Source: Bacteroidales bacterium
GTDB lineage: Bacteria > Bacteroidota > Bacteroidia > Bacteroidales > UBA10428
Assembly: GCA_016933335.1 (NCBI GenBank)
Contig: JAFGBD010000023.1
Span: 62,001-126,000, forward strand
Direction of reading: 5' to 3'
Length of the DNA: 64,000 nucleotides
Position numbers and translations under genes: made by a program. A model generated the notes under the pieces. It ran no database searches. It was given only the letters and a program-made list of their open reading frames with translations, and had not been told where the DNA came from. Of the stretch, positions 18,563 through 27,764 are shown in pieces (position 1 is the first letter of the stretch; every line of letters starts with the position of its first letter).

Positions 18563-20263
18563 ATGATGAAAAAACATAAACGCTTAATTTTAATTAATTC
18601 CATTATCATTTCTTTCATCTTTTATTCCTGTGTAAGTAAATCCGATACCATCCGGTCTGATGATTATTCAAGTATTTACGACGGACTTGAATTTTCAATG
18701 GAAAAGGTCAGGGAACCTGTCATACCGGAATACTCGGTTAGCATTACTGGTTTTGGTGCTGTCCCGGGCGGACAGACAATAAACACAAAGGCATTTGCCG
18801 ATGCTATTCAGAATGTCTCTGACAAAGGAGGAGGAAAAGTCATTGTACCCGGAGGAATATGGCTTACAGGTCCGATTATCCTTAAAAGCAATATTGATCT
18901 GCACCTTGAAAGCGGGGCCCTGATACTTTTCAGCAGGAATTTTGATGATTATCCGCTTATTGAGACCAGCTTTGAAGGTCTCGAAACCTGGCGCTGCATT
19001 TCACCCCTCTATGCCTTTGATCTTGATAATATTGCCATTACCGGTGAAGGTATCATTGATGGTTCGGGGGATGCCTGGAGGCCGGTAAAAAAATCGAAAC
19101 TGACTGATTCACAATGGAAAAAACTGGTAAATTCCGGAGGTGTGCTCAATGAAGACAAGAATGTATGGTATCCGTCAGAAAAGGCACTGAAGGGAGTTGA
19201 GGGCAGTATCATGAATGTCCCTGTTGGAAACCTGTCAAAAGAGGATTTTGAAGCCATCAAAGATTTTCTCAGACCGGTGATGATCAGTATCGTTAAATGC
19301 AGAAATGTACTTCTGGACGGACCTACTTTTCAAAATTCTCCTGCCTGGAATATCCATCCGCTGATGTGTGAAAACGTTACCCTCAGAAACCTGACGGTAA
19401 AGAATCCGTGGTATTCGCAGAATGGTGACGGACTGGACCTGGAATCATGCAAGAACGCAGTTATTTACAATTGTAATTTTGATGTGGGCGATGATGCCAT
19501 CTGCTTTAAATCCGGGAAAAATGAAACCGGCCGGCGCAGGGGAATGCCCACAGAGAATGTCATTGTCAAAGAGTGTATCGTTTATCACGGCCATGGCGGC
19601 TTTGTTGTAGGCAGCGAAATGTCCGGGGGAGTGAGGAATGTTCATATATCCAGCTGCACTTTCATGGGTACAGATGTCGGAATAAGGTTCAAGAGCACCC
19701 GTGGAAGGGGAGGTATCGTTGAAAATATTTATATTTCGGAGATCAATATGACCGATATTCCTACAGAACCCATCCACTTTAACCTCTATTACGGAGGAAG
19801 TGCTCCTTTGCCTGACCCTGAAGATAAGGTCGCTGTAAAGACTGAAAAGGTTATATCGCCTGTCTCGGAGGAAACCCCGATGTTCAGGAATATTCACATG
19901 AAAAACATTGTCTGTAAGGGTGCTGCCAGGGCAGCAATACTCCAGGGATTGCCTGAAATGAATCTCAGCAATGTAACCATTGAAGATGTCATCCTTGAGG
20001 CAGACAGGGGGATGGAATTTTTCGATTCCGACAGTATACGGTTAAAAAATATTATTATTAAAATAACAAAAGGACCTCTCATATCCATCACAGATACTAA
20101 AAACCTGACGATCGAAAAGTTATCCTGCGGGAAGGAGAAAGAAGCAAAGGTACTAGTCAGAGGAAGCCGGACTGCGAATATCCGCTTTAAGGAGGTAGCA
20201 TTTACGATGGAAAATCTGGAATTTGACGGGCTGGCCAGTGAAGAAGAGGTGGTTATTGAATGA
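18563..20263 (+). CDS. GH28 polygalacturonase-like lipoprotein
   Basis: The 566-residue protein is exported as a lipoprotein (lipobox FYSC, Cys23) and folds as a right-handed beta-helix. GH28 marks are all present: NGDGLD at 287-292, GDDAI at 309-313 (two catalytic aspartates), GHGG with His343, and RFK at 375-377. The N-terminal segment FGAVPGGQTINTKAF is the usual start of the helix. It should cleave alpha-1,4-galacturonan or rhamnogalacturonan by inversion, at the cell surface or in the periplasm. It is the first carbohydrate gene of the region and lies 165 bases before the GH5 gene on the same strand. Exo or endo mode cannot be told. Confidence 0.88.
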   Translation: MMKKHKRLILINSIIISFIFYSCVSKSDTIRSDDYSSIYDGLEFSMEKVREPVIPEYSVSITGFGAVPGGQTINTKAFADAIQNVSDKGGGKVIVPGGIWLTGPIILKSNIDLHLESGALILFSRNFDDYPLIETSFEGLETWRCISPLYAFDLDNIAITGEGIIDGSGDAWRPVKKSKLTDSQWKKLVNSGGVLNEDKNVWYPSEKALKGVEGSIMNVPVGNLSKEDFEAIKDFLRPVMISIVKCRNVLLDGPTFQNSPAWNIHPLMCENVTLRNLTVKNPWYSQNGDGLDLESCKNAVIYNCNFDVGDDAICFKSGKNETGRRRGMPTENVIVKECIVYHGHGGFVVGSEMSGGVRNVHISSCTFMGTDVGIRFKSTRGRGGIVENIYISEINMTDIPTEPIHFNLYYGGSAPLPDPEDKVAVKTEKVISPVSEETPMFRNIHMKNIVCKGAARAAILQGLPEMNLSNVTIEDVILEADRGMEFFDSDSIRLKNIIIKITKGPLISITDTKNLTIEKLSCGKEKEAKVLVRGSRTANIRFKEVAFTMENLEFDGLASEEEVVIE

Positions 20264-20428
20264 TGCCTGCAGGAACCGGGGTAACCGGCCGGTCATTAAT
20301 CAATGTGACCTTTATCGGTAAAAGTGAGGAAGGTACCGTTATAACTTACGATGATTATGCATCAAGGAAAAATACTGTCGGTGAGGAGATTGGCACATCG
20401 GGCTCTTCTGTTTTTTTTGTATCCGGCT

Positions 20429-21772
20429 ATGATTAATACGAGAGAAAGAAGCAGAAACAGGCTGTTATTGTTTTTAATGATGATATTATGCAGTATCATG
20501 ATGGACTGCATAAGATCCTCAGATATTGATAATTTTATCAGGGTTGAAGGCAAAAGGTTCATGCTGGGTGACGAACCATATTGCTTCGTAGGGATCAATT
20601 TCTGGCATGCAGCTTATCTTGGTGCGGATATCATACCCTCCGGCCGGGAAAGACTTGTCAGGGAACTTGAACTGCTGAAATCATACGGAATTGATAACCT
20701 TCGTGTCATGGCCTCAGCCGAACAATCAGATCTTGAAATGTCTGTTGTTCCTGCATTCCATTTAAAGCCGGGAAAATACAATGAAAATCTGCTCACCGGG
20801 CTTGATTTTCTGCTGGACGAATTAAGCAGGAGAGATATGAAAGCAGTGCTTGTGCTGAATAATTACTGGCAATGGTCAGGCGGTATGGCACAATATGTTA
20901 ACTGGGCTACAGGCGATTCCATTATCGATCCGGATGCAACAAACAACTGGCGTGGATTTATGAATTATTCAGCAGGATTTTATTACAACGAAGATGCAAA
21001 ACAATGTTTCTCTCAATATCTGAAGCATATCATTAGAAGAAAGAATACCATTAACCAGACCTTTTATTTCAAGGATCCCACCATCATGGCCTGGGAGCTT
21101 GCCAATGAACCAAGGCCGCATCCCGAGAGTCTTCAAAACAAAGAGCTGCTGACGGACTATTACAAATGGATTGACTCAACAGCAAGCTATATTCACAGCC
21201 TGGCTCCATATCAGCTGGTTACAACCGGGAGTGAAGGACTTGCCGGATCATTGCATGACAGTGCCATTTATTTTAACACGCACCGCATTCCTGCAGTCGA
21301 CTACATTACTTTTCATCTCTGGCCAAAGAACTGGGGATGGTTTATTGCTGAACGGCAGGAAGAAACCTTACCCGTTGTTCTTGAAAATGCCCGCAAATAT
21401 TGTATACAGCATGTCAATTATGCCGAAATGCTCAATAAACCCACTGTTCTGGAAGAATTTGGGATCGGAAGAGACAAGGAAGAATATCTGCCCGGCACCT
21501 CTGTCAATGCAAGAGACACCTTTCTGGGCATGATCTATAAAATCATCGAAGACAATATGCAACTGGGTAAACCGGTTGCAGGCTCCAACCTCTGGACATG
21601 GGGAGGAGAGGGACGGTCGCATCATCCCGATGCCAGTTGGATTCAGGGAACGGATTATACCGGTGATCCTCCCCAGGAGCCTCAGGGTCTGAATTCGGTA
21701 TTTGATGTGGACAGCACAACACTGGAAATCATGAAAAAACACTCCGGAAATATTGAAATGATTATAAAATAA
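20429..21772 (+). CDS. GH5 beta-mannanase-like lipoprotein
   Basis: From the ATG at 20429 the protein has 447 residues and a lipoprotein signal ending in MMDC (Cys27). The frame is open from 20351, but that start places an extra basic and hydrophobic stretch before the signal. The TIM barrel resembles GH5_7 endo-beta-mannanases, including NNYWQWSGGMAQYVNW. The acid/base glutamate lies in WELANEPR (about Glu227) and the nucleophile in VLEEFG (about Glu343). It should cut beta-1,4-mannan outside the cytoplasm. The epimerase and GH130 phosphorylase downstream complete a mannobiose route, which supports the substrate call. Confidence 0.83.
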   Translation: MINTRERSRNRLLLFLMMILCSIMMDCIRSSDIDNFIRVEGKRFMLGDEPYCFVGINFWHAAYLGADIIPSGRERLVRELELLKSYGIDNLRVMASAEQSDLEMSVVPAFHLKPGKYNENLLTGLDFLLDELSRRDMKAVLVLNNYWQWSGGMAQYVNWATGDSIIDPDATNNWRGFMNYSAGFYYNEDAKQCFSQYLKHIIRRKNTINQTFYFKDPTIMAWELANEPRPHPESLQNKELLTDYYKWIDSTASYIHSLAPYQLVTTGSEGLAGSLHDSAIYFNTHRIPAVDYITFHLWPKNWGWFIAERQEETLPVVLENARKYCIQHVNYAEMLNKPTVLEEFGIGRDKEEYLPGTSVNARDTFLGMIYKIIEDNMQLGKPVAGSNLWTWGGEGRSHHPDASWIQGTDYTGDPPQEPQGLNSVFDVDSTTLEIMKKHSGNIEMIIK

Positions 21773-21848
21773 GGTTCAATGAGAGGGAAATACCGGTAAA
21801 AAGCAAACCTGTCGCCGATACAAACGAGGTGAACAGATCAGAAAGGAG

Positions 21849-21971
21849 ATGCTTTATATGCATGCCAGTTGCCCGGATGATACTTCAATGAACGATCACC
21901 CGGATGATATTTCAATAAACGATCACCCGGATGATACTTCAATGAACGATCACCCGGAAAATACAGAATAA
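21849..21971 (+). repeat. three 27-base tandem repeats, overlapping a possible 40-residue ORF
   Basis: Three 27-base units start at 21872, 21899 and 21926, with a partial fourth at 21953; copies one and three are identical. A unit runs CCCGGATGATACTTCAATGA then ACGATCA. The period is a multiple of three, and one frame stays open from an ATG at 21849 to a TAA at 21971, encoding a repeated nonapeptide HPDDTSMND. GAAAGGAG stands directly before that ATG. Whether it is translated is doubtful. The flanking parts of the gap (21773-22062) show nothing else. Confidence 0.65.
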
Positions 21972-22062
21972 GATACCGGTTAGTGCTTTCAGGACTTTGA
22001 AATCAATGGCTGGCGGCAAACAGCTCTAATTCAGGAGAAACGTCATTTCAGAATTTGATGAT

Positions 22063-23271
22063 ATGGAAACCGGATTGCTCAGACTTGAAATAAGCAATGA
22101 ACTGAACAGTATATTAAAGTACTGGAAAGAACATACAGTGGATCATAAAAACGGAGGGTTTTACGGTCTGGTTGATATTGATAATATCCCTGATCCGCAT
22201 GCGGACAAAGGAATTATTCTCAATACAAGGATTTTATGGACATTTTCGGCTGCTTACGGGTTTACAGGAGAGAAAGCGTATCTCGATCTGGCTGACAGGG
22301 CTTATGATTATCTGGAATCTTTTTTCTTTGACCGCCATTACGGGGGAGTCTGGTGGAAAGTTGATTTCAGGGGGAGACCGGCAGACAGGAGAAAGCAGAT
22401 ATATGCCCAGGCTTTTGCAATATATGCACTTTCGGAATATTTTAAAGTAAAAAAGGATCATGCAATTATCGATCAGGCGACCGGTATGTTTCATCTGATC
22501 GAGAAGCACAGTTATGATAAAGAGAGAGACGGCTATATCGAAGCATTTGATGAAAAATGGGATTTTCTCGAAGATGTCAGGCTGGGTGAAAATGACCAGA
22601 ATGAAAAAAAGACCATGAATACCCACCTGCATCTGCTTGAAGCATATACAAATCTTTACAGGATCAGGAAAGATGAATTGATACATGACAGACTTGCCGG
22701 TCTGATCAATCTTTTTATTCATCAGATCATTGATAAAGAAACATACCATTTAAACCTGTTTTTTAATGAAGAATGGAAGCTGCGTTCCTCAAAAATCTCT
22801 TTTGGTCATGATATAGAGGCTGCCTGGCTTTTATGCGAGGCGGCTGAATCATTGAGGGATCGAAATCTTATAAAAGACATATCAGATATATCGCTGAAAA
22901 TAACCAGGGCTGCTGCCCGGGGATTGGATGATGACGGTGGTTTGATGAATGAATATGATATGTCAGATAATCATCTGGATGGTGATAAGCACTGGTGGCC
23001 ACAGGCAGAGGCCCTTGTCGGGTTTTTGAACGGTTATCAGCTGTCGGGTGATGCATATTTTTATGAACGGTTTCTTGATTCCTGGGAATTCATTAATAAA
23101 TTTATCATCGATCATAAAAAGGGCGAATGGTTCTGGCTTGCGGACAGAGCAAGAAAGCCATCAATGAAAGAAAAGGCAGGATTCTGGAAATGTCCTTATC
23201 ATAACACAAGGGCCTGTATGGAAATTATCAGCAGACTGGAAAAAATAGAGAATGATAAAGATCAGGGATAA
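22063..23271 (+). CDS. AGE-family epimerase, probable mannobiose/cellobiose 2-epimerase
   Basis: The 402-residue cytosolic protein has the (alpha/alpha)6 barrel of the N-acylglucosamine 2-epimerase family. Conserved elements include NGGFYGLVD near residue 30, NTRILWTFSAAY near residue 58, KTMNTHLHLLEAY near residue 185, SFGHDIEAAWLL near residue 245 and HWWPQAEALVGF near residue 310, carrying the histidines used for proton transfer. The family epimerises the reducing-end sugar of beta-1,4-disaccharides at C2. Directly before a GH130 mannosylglucose phosphorylase, it most likely turns mannobiose into mannosylglucose, as in the Bacteroides fragilis mannan pathway. Confidence 0.87.
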   Translation: METGLLRLEISNELNSILKYWKEHTVDHKNGGFYGLVDIDNIPDPHADKGIILNTRILWTFSAAYGFTGEKAYLDLADRAYDYLESFFFDRHYGGVWWKVDFRGRPADRRKQIYAQAFAIYALSEYFKVKKDHAIIDQATGMFHLIEKHSYDKERDGYIEAFDEKWDFLEDVRLGENDQNEKKTMNTHLHLLEAYTNLYRIRKDELIHDRLAGLINLFIHQIIDKETYHLNLFFNEEWKLRSSKISFGHDIEAAWLLCEAAESLRDRNLIKDISDISLKITRAAARGLDDDGGLMNEYDMSDNHLDGDKHWWPQAEALVGFLNGYQLSGDAYFYERFLDSWEFINKFIIDHKKGEWFWLADRARKPSMKEKAGFWKCPYHNTRACMEIISRLEKIENDKDQG

Positions 23272-23373
23272 CAGCCATTGCATAATTGGTGTCCCGGGTA
23301 TCAGTATCAGTCCGTCAAACAGCTGAAAATAAAGATTTAGCAGTACATAACAAACAGATTTAATAAAAGAAAG

Positions 23374-24579
23374 ATGGCATTATTAAGCACGTTTAACAAA
23401 AGGTATAAAAAGCTGCATAAAGAATATGAAATGCTGATTAACCGGAAAAACAAACGGATCAAAAAAGGATACAATGGTTTGTACTACAGGTATAAGCATC
23501 CTGTTTTAACTGCAGGTCATACACCTGTCAGCTGGCGGTATGATCTGAATTTTGAAACCAATCCGTTTCTTTTACAGCGGCAGGGTGTCAATGCTACATT
23601 CAATGCAGGTGCCATTCTTTATGATCACAGGTTCATGATGGTTGTGCGGGTGGAAGGATGGGACAGAAAATCGTTTTTTGCCATTGCTGAAAGTCCTGAC
23701 GGAATCAGTAAATGGAGGTTCCGGGATTATCCTGTTTTGTTGCCTGAAACAGATGTTCCTGATGTGAATGTTTATGATATGCGGCTTACCCGGCATGAAG
23801 ACGGATGGATTTACGGTCTTTTCTGTACTGAGCGAAAAGATCCCGCCATGCCTGAGACAGATACGTCTGCAGCAATAGCATCAACGGGAATAGTAAGGAC
23901 AAAGGATCTGATAAACTGGGAAAGGCTTCCTGATCTGAAGGCAAAATGCCAGCAAAGAAACGTGGTTCTGCATCCCGAATCAGTTAGCGGAAAATATGCT
24001 CTTTATACACGACCACAGGATGGATTTATTGATACCGGTTCGGGAGGAGGCATCGGGTGGGCCCTGGTGGATTCGATGGAAAATGCCGTGATAAGAGAAG
24101 AAAAAATCATTGACGAAAAGATATACCATACAATCAAAGAGTTGAAAAACGGACAGGGACCACCTCCTGTCAGGACCAGAAAAGGATGGTTGCACCTGGC
24201 TCATGGAGTAAGGGGATGTGCAGCTGGTCTCAGATATGTACTGTATATGTTCATGACAGATCTGAAAGATCCTTCAAAAGTCATTGCACGGCCCGGCGGA
24301 TATTTTATGGCTCCTGAAAAGGAAGAAAGAATCGGTGATGTATCAAATGTGCTGTTTGCCAGCGGATGGATTGTAAAACCAAACGGCGAAGTATATATCT
24401 ATTATGCTTCTTCAGATACAAGAATGCATGTGGCATCAACCCATGTTGACAGGCTGGTTGACTATGTTCTGAATACACCTGAAGATTCTTATTTTACAGG
24501 AGGATCAGTCAGAACAAGAACCGGAATGATCAGAAAAAACATGGATCTGATCAGACAGAAACAGGATAATCGCATTTAG
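23374..24579 (+). CDS. 4-O-beta-D-mannosyl-D-glucose phosphorylase (GH130)
   Basis: The 401-residue protein has a five-bladed beta-propeller with GH130_1 marks: VLTAGHTPVSWRYDLN near residue 45, NATFNAGAI near residue 70, VYDMRLTRHEDGWIYG, ALYTRPQDGFIDTGSGGGIGWAL, LHLAHGVR and IYYASSDTRMHVA. These segments closely resemble the characterised Bacteroides fragilis enzyme. It uses phosphate to split mannosylglucose into mannose-1-phosphate and glucose, saving ATP. It has no signal peptide, so it acts in the cytosol on the product of the epimerase encoded 102 bases upstream. No sugar transporter lies in this small cluster, so uptake must come from elsewhere. Confidence 0.9.
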   Translation: MALLSTFNKRYKKLHKEYEMLINRKNKRIKKGYNGLYYRYKHPVLTAGHTPVSWRYDLNFETNPFLLQRQGVNATFNAGAILYDHRFMMVVRVEGWDRKSFFAIAESPDGISKWRFRDYPVLLPETDVPDVNVYDMRLTRHEDGWIYGLFCTERKDPAMPETDTSAAIASTGIVRTKDLINWERLPDLKAKCQQRNVVLHPESVSGKYALYTRPQDGFIDTGSGGGIGWALVDSMENAVIREEKIIDEKIYHTIKELKNGQGPPPVRTRKGWLHLAHGVRGCAAGLRYVLYMFMTDLKDPSKVIARPGGYFMAPEKEERIGDVSNVLFASGWIVKPNGEVYIYYASSDTRMHVASTHVDRLVDYVLNTPEDSYFTGGSVRTRTGMIRKNMDLIRQKQDNRI

Positions 24580-24661
24580 GTAACCGGCTGTTCTTCAGGG
24601 TGGCCGTAAGACCGTGCAGAAACAGGAAAGCAAACGCTGGTTGCCCTGACAGGCAGATCTT

Positions 24662-25078
24662 CTAATTATCAATGGCTACCCGGTTTTCAAGCAGATCTTT
24701 CAAAGTAACCGATTTGAAAAAATCAATGATGATGTTATTGAGATTGCTCCAGAAACCTCTTGCAGTACATTCGTTTTCGCGTGGACAATTCACGGTTTTA
24801 TTCAGGCATTCGATGACACAAATACCCGGTTCAAAGGCGTTATTGATATCGTAAAGAGTTATCTGGTCTGGTTTACGGGTTAACGCATAGCCGCCTTTTT
24901 TACCCTTCCGGTATATCAGTTCCGATACTTTGAGTGCATGAATGATATGATCCAGATATTTATTGGAGATTTCCTGGTTGTCTGCAATATTTTTCTGATA
25001 AATACCATTCTCCGAATCGTTCCTGGCTATTTCAATCATAGCCCTGATACCATATCTTGTTTTTGTACTGAACTTCAA
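24662..25078 (-). CDS. Rrf2-family regulator with Fe-S-type cysteines
   Basis: The 138-residue protein has the Rrf2 winged helix (STKTRYGIRAMIEIA, then ISNKYLDHIIHALK, then GKKGGYALTRKP). Cysteines 87, 91, 98 and 104 sit in the region that binds an iron-sulfur cluster in IscR, NsrR and RsrR; Cys91-x6-Cys98-x5-Cys104 is the likely set. It begins with TTG at 25078, and no ATG is available between the previous stop and this codon. Only 11 bases separate it from the YceI-like gene, so it is probably translated with that operon and may control it. The signal (iron-sulfur status, nitric oxide or redox) is open. Confidence 0.85.
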   Translation of the reverse strand: MKFSTKTRYGIRAMIEIARNDSENGIYQKNIADNQEISNKYLDHIIHALKVSELIYRKGKKGGYALTRKPDQITLYDINNAFEPGICVIECLNKTVNCPRENECTARGFWSNLNNIIIDFFKSVTLKDLLENRVAIDN

Positions 25079-25089
25079 TTTCCCAGATT

Positions 25090-25704
25090 TTAAGTTTCAC
25101 TCCTGAACATAAAAACGAATCCAAAGTTAATCAATACTTCATTTTCAACTTTCACAAGACCGCGGAATTTTTCAGGAGGCTCAATATCGAAGTCCGTGAG
25201 CCTGATATTTTTATAGCCGTTGATATAAACCAGGTCGTCTGAACATGAATTGACAAGAAATGAAACAGGATACACCCTGGTTACTCCTGCAAGAGTGATC
25301 CTGACATACTGTAATTTGCCATTATTCCCTTCGCGAAAGTCCAGTAACTGGTTGTAACCAATGCCTATAATGATCTCAGGGTAATGGTTTGATTTTAAAA
25401 GTGTCAGAAAATCACGCAGAATCAGCTGATTATCTGCCTCGAAACTACTCACAGGGAGGTATATCTCATATATGTCCTTTTGATGTTGCGTATCCAGGTC
25501 AGAACGATCCACTGAAAAAACCTGATATGCAGGGAACTCCAGTCTGAATTCAAACCGGTTCAGATTGGTGCTTCCTGTAATGTTGATATAATTATTGCAG
25601 GTACCTGCAGGTACATATGCAAGCAGTTCATTTTGCGGAAAAAGCCTTGATGACGGCAAAAATGATAATATGATGGCCCATATGTATTGTTTATATGTTT
25701 TCAT
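25090..25704 (-). CDS. exported YceI-like protein
   Basis: From the ATG at 25704 the product has 204 residues and a signal peptide (MKTYKQYIWAIILSFLPSS). The frame is open from 25746, but that start would bury the signal. The body resembles a diverged YceI lipocalin-like barrel: NITGSTNLNRFEFRLEF near the start, a central TLAGVTRVYPVSF strand pair, and DFDIEPPEKFRGLVKVENEVLINFGF at the end, parallel to DMTEFGITPPTAMLGAIKTGKDVKIRFE of the first gene of the operon. It is likely periplasmic. YceI proteins bind polyisoprenoids; whether this copy does is inference. Gene order is yceI, barrel, this gene, rrf2. Confidence 0.65.
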   Translation of the reverse strand: MKTYKQYIWAIILSFLPSSRLFPQNELLAYVPAGTCNNYINITGSTNLNRFEFRLEFPAYQVFSVDRSDLDTQHQKDIYEIYLPVSSFEADNQLILRDFLTLLKSNHYPEIIIGIGYNQLLDFREGNNGKLQYVRITLAGVTRVYPVSFLVNSCSDDLVYINGYKNIRLTDFDIEPPEKFRGLVKVENEVLINFGFVFMFRSET

Positions 25705-25793
25705 GCCGGTTTGATTTTTTTTTCCTTTCATGAGAATATGGTTCAAATAATCCTGTCCGGTTGCCTCTGCCGGCAGAACAATAAATGTAAAAT

Positions 25794-27035
25794 TCAGAAT
25801 GAGATGGCTGCCTCAATCATCAGTCCGTTAAACCCGGCGTCGTCACCATAGTCGGCAATAAAATCGACATAATTCTGTTTTACATATTCAAGCTTCAGTA
25901 CCGTGGATTCAAGGATATACCATCCTGCACCAAACTGTATCCGGTTAACAGACTGATCTCCCGTGACCGGGGTGTTGGTATCACCGCTTACCAGATTGTA
26001 CCTTGCACCGCCATAAAACTGTTCATGACTGCCAAACCGGTATATGCCTTCAATTCCGATCTGTGAAAATCTGAATTTGTTATCTGAAGCGTATTCTCCG
26101 CTGGCCAGTTCATAAGTTCCGAATAACTCAAATCCTTTGGCTTTTCCAAACAGGTTTATCATCAGCGAGTTGTCTTTGTCTGTAATACCCGGACCCCAGC
26201 GGCCTGATGTATGGTTGCTTTTGATATCGGTATCTGCTATGGAATTTGTAACCCTGTTCATGATAAGATAATATCTTGAACCTGCTCTGTCTCCATTGTA
26301 TAATGTACCAAAATGATGTTTTCCCTGGTGCCAGCCCGAAACGGTCATTCTGGCCCTGATATCCTCTGTGAGTTGCTTGTCAAAGCCTGCTTTCCAGTAA
26401 AAAACAAGCTCTTTGTGGGTATCATAGGCTGAATATGTGTTGTTGCTGAAACGGACCAGATCCGGCCTGAGCGTGCCTGAAGATACTGCTCCCATTAAAA
26501 GGAGTCCTTTGCTGCGGAACATTACCTCCATGGCCGTGGCCGTGGTAAAAGCGTCCATGATATAATTACCCACAAATGGATTTCCGGTAACATGACCGTT
26601 ATCCGACCTGCGGAAATGAGCATCCCCGTAATTCACTTCCATATTCCCGATTTTAAGGGTCAGATATTCCATCATTTTATCAACTTTCTTTGAATTCAGG
26701 AATGAAAGATCGTCAACAAGCAGGTAACCGCCCTTTACCCATGCTTCATTATGATGCCTGGATGAAAGATAGGTTACAAGGTTGAGTTTTATTCCACTGG
26801 AAAGCATAACATTCAGATTAAAGTTGGCAGCAGGCAGATTGAATCCGGTACCCAGGGGTATCAGCGCGCTGTCGGCACTGTGATTCAGGATCTGATACTG
26901 CAGGGCAAAATCGCCTCCCACATTCACACCGAATTTTCCTGAATCATCAACAGACAGCTTTGGTTCCTCAAAGGTCTGGCCAAAGGATGCCATCACATAC
27001 AATAAAAGAACCGGAATGATTGTTTTTTTTTTCAT
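25794..27035 (-). CDS. outer-membrane beta-barrel protein (porin-like)
   Basis: The 413-residue protein has a short Sec signal (MKKKTIIPVLLLYVMASFGQ) and alternating amphipathic strands throughout, ending in the C-terminal aromatic strand MIEAAISF typical of outer-membrane barrels. The sequence VDDSGKFGVNVGGDFALQYQ and regions such as WYILESTVLKLEYVKQNY resemble phosphate-selective-porin-like proteins. It lies 28 bases after yceI and 89 before the YceI-like gene, all on one strand. A channel or docking protein for the YceI proteins is a possible role. No specific substrate can be assigned. Confidence 0.7.
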   Translation of the reverse strand: MKKKTIIPVLLLYVMASFGQTFEEPKLSVDDSGKFGVNVGGDFALQYQILNHSADSALIPLGTGFNLPAANFNLNVMLSSGIKLNLVTYLSSRHHNEAWVKGGYLLVDDLSFLNSKKVDKMMEYLTLKIGNMEVNYGDAHFRRSDNGHVTGNPFVGNYIMDAFTTATAMEVMFRSKGLLLMGAVSSGTLRPDLVRFSNNTYSAYDTHKELVFYWKAGFDKQLTEDIRARMTVSGWHQGKHHFGTLYNGDRAGSRYYLIMNRVTNSIADTDIKSNHTSGRWGPGITDKDNSLMINLFGKAKGFELFGTYELASGEYASDNKFRFSQIGIEGIYRFGSHEQFYGGARYNLVSGDTNTPVTGDQSVNRIQFGAGWYILESTVLKLEYVKQNYVDFIADYGDDAGFNGLMIEAAISF

Positions 27036-27063
27036 ATCATACAGTATTGATTACAATATCTTG

Positions 27064-27678
27064 TTAGTTTTTACCCAATGAAGCGTTCAATTGTTTATCG
27101 GTCTGTTTCATGCTTATTTCAAATCTGATCTTCACATCTTTGCCGGTTTTTATGGCTCCCAGCATGGCTGTCGGAGGGGTGATGCCAAATTCTGTCATGT
27201 CAATTTCTTTGGCTCCTGTTATACTGATCGTATTGTCAGGTAAGGTCCTTCCGCTGAAAGGAAGACTGATTACCCTGGTTTTTCCGGCTATGAACAGTTC
27301 TCCTTTTGCTGTGCCGCTAAATGAGCCTCCTTCAGTCATTATTCTAACCGGAGTTGTTGTCCTGAACCTGATTTCGGGATATTCCTCCGCCTTAAGGGCA
27401 CTTCGGGTTTTATTTTCCATGATGGAATGCGGAGAAGATATGGCAGAGGAAAAACCTGTGAAGTTTACATTGTTGATGGTAATGGCAGGATTACCAATCG
27501 CAACCGACATTTCACATTTAAAATCTTCAACAGTCATATCCCAGTCATGCAAGGATGATGTTCCCACGATCAAAACCCTGCTGCTTTCTGGTAACACCTT
27601 GTATTCCTGCTGGGCATAAATACTGATTATGCCTGAATATATAAATGCTGCAATCAGATATATTTTTGTTCTCATCAT
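27064..27678 (-). CDS. YceI-family periplasmic protein
   Basis: From the ATG at 27678 the product has 204 residues with a signal peptide ending near YAQQ. The frame is open from 27729, but the extra 17 residues do not look like a signal. The YceI lipocalin-like domain is clear: SRVLIVGTSSLHDWDM near residue 32, KSEEYPEIRF-type strand AEEYPEIRFRT, a central GELFIAGKTRVISLPF and DMTEFGITPPTA. YceI proteins carry polyisoprenoid lipids in the periplasm. This is the first gene of the yceI, barrel, YceI-like, rrf2 operon. Two dyads lie in the upstream gap. Confidence 0.83.
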   Translation of the reverse strand: MMRTKIYLIAAFIYSGIISIYAQQEYKVLPESSRVLIVGTSSLHDWDMTVEDFKCEMSVAIGNPAITINNVNFTGFSSAISSPHSIMENKTRSALKAEEYPEIRFRTTTPVRIMTEGGSFSGTAKGELFIAGKTRVISLPFSGRTLPDNTISITGAKEIDMTEFGITPPTAMLGAIKTGKDVKIRFEISMKQTDKQLNASLGKN

Positions 27679-27764
27679 TTTTGTATTTATAATTAAAACT
27701 ATTAATCCTATAGAATAAGTAGTACACAATATTATACAATTTTTAAGAAAAAAGGTTCATTTTG

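Noticed and set aside
22234-22749. 171-residue antisense frame inside the epimerase gene
   Set aside because: The opposite strand encodes a full AGE epimerase with conserved motifs throughout; the antisense product has no recognisable domain.
27110-27619. 169-residue plus-strand frame opposite yceI
   Set aside because: The minus strand carries a complete YceI protein; the plus frame is a shadow with hydrophobic bias.
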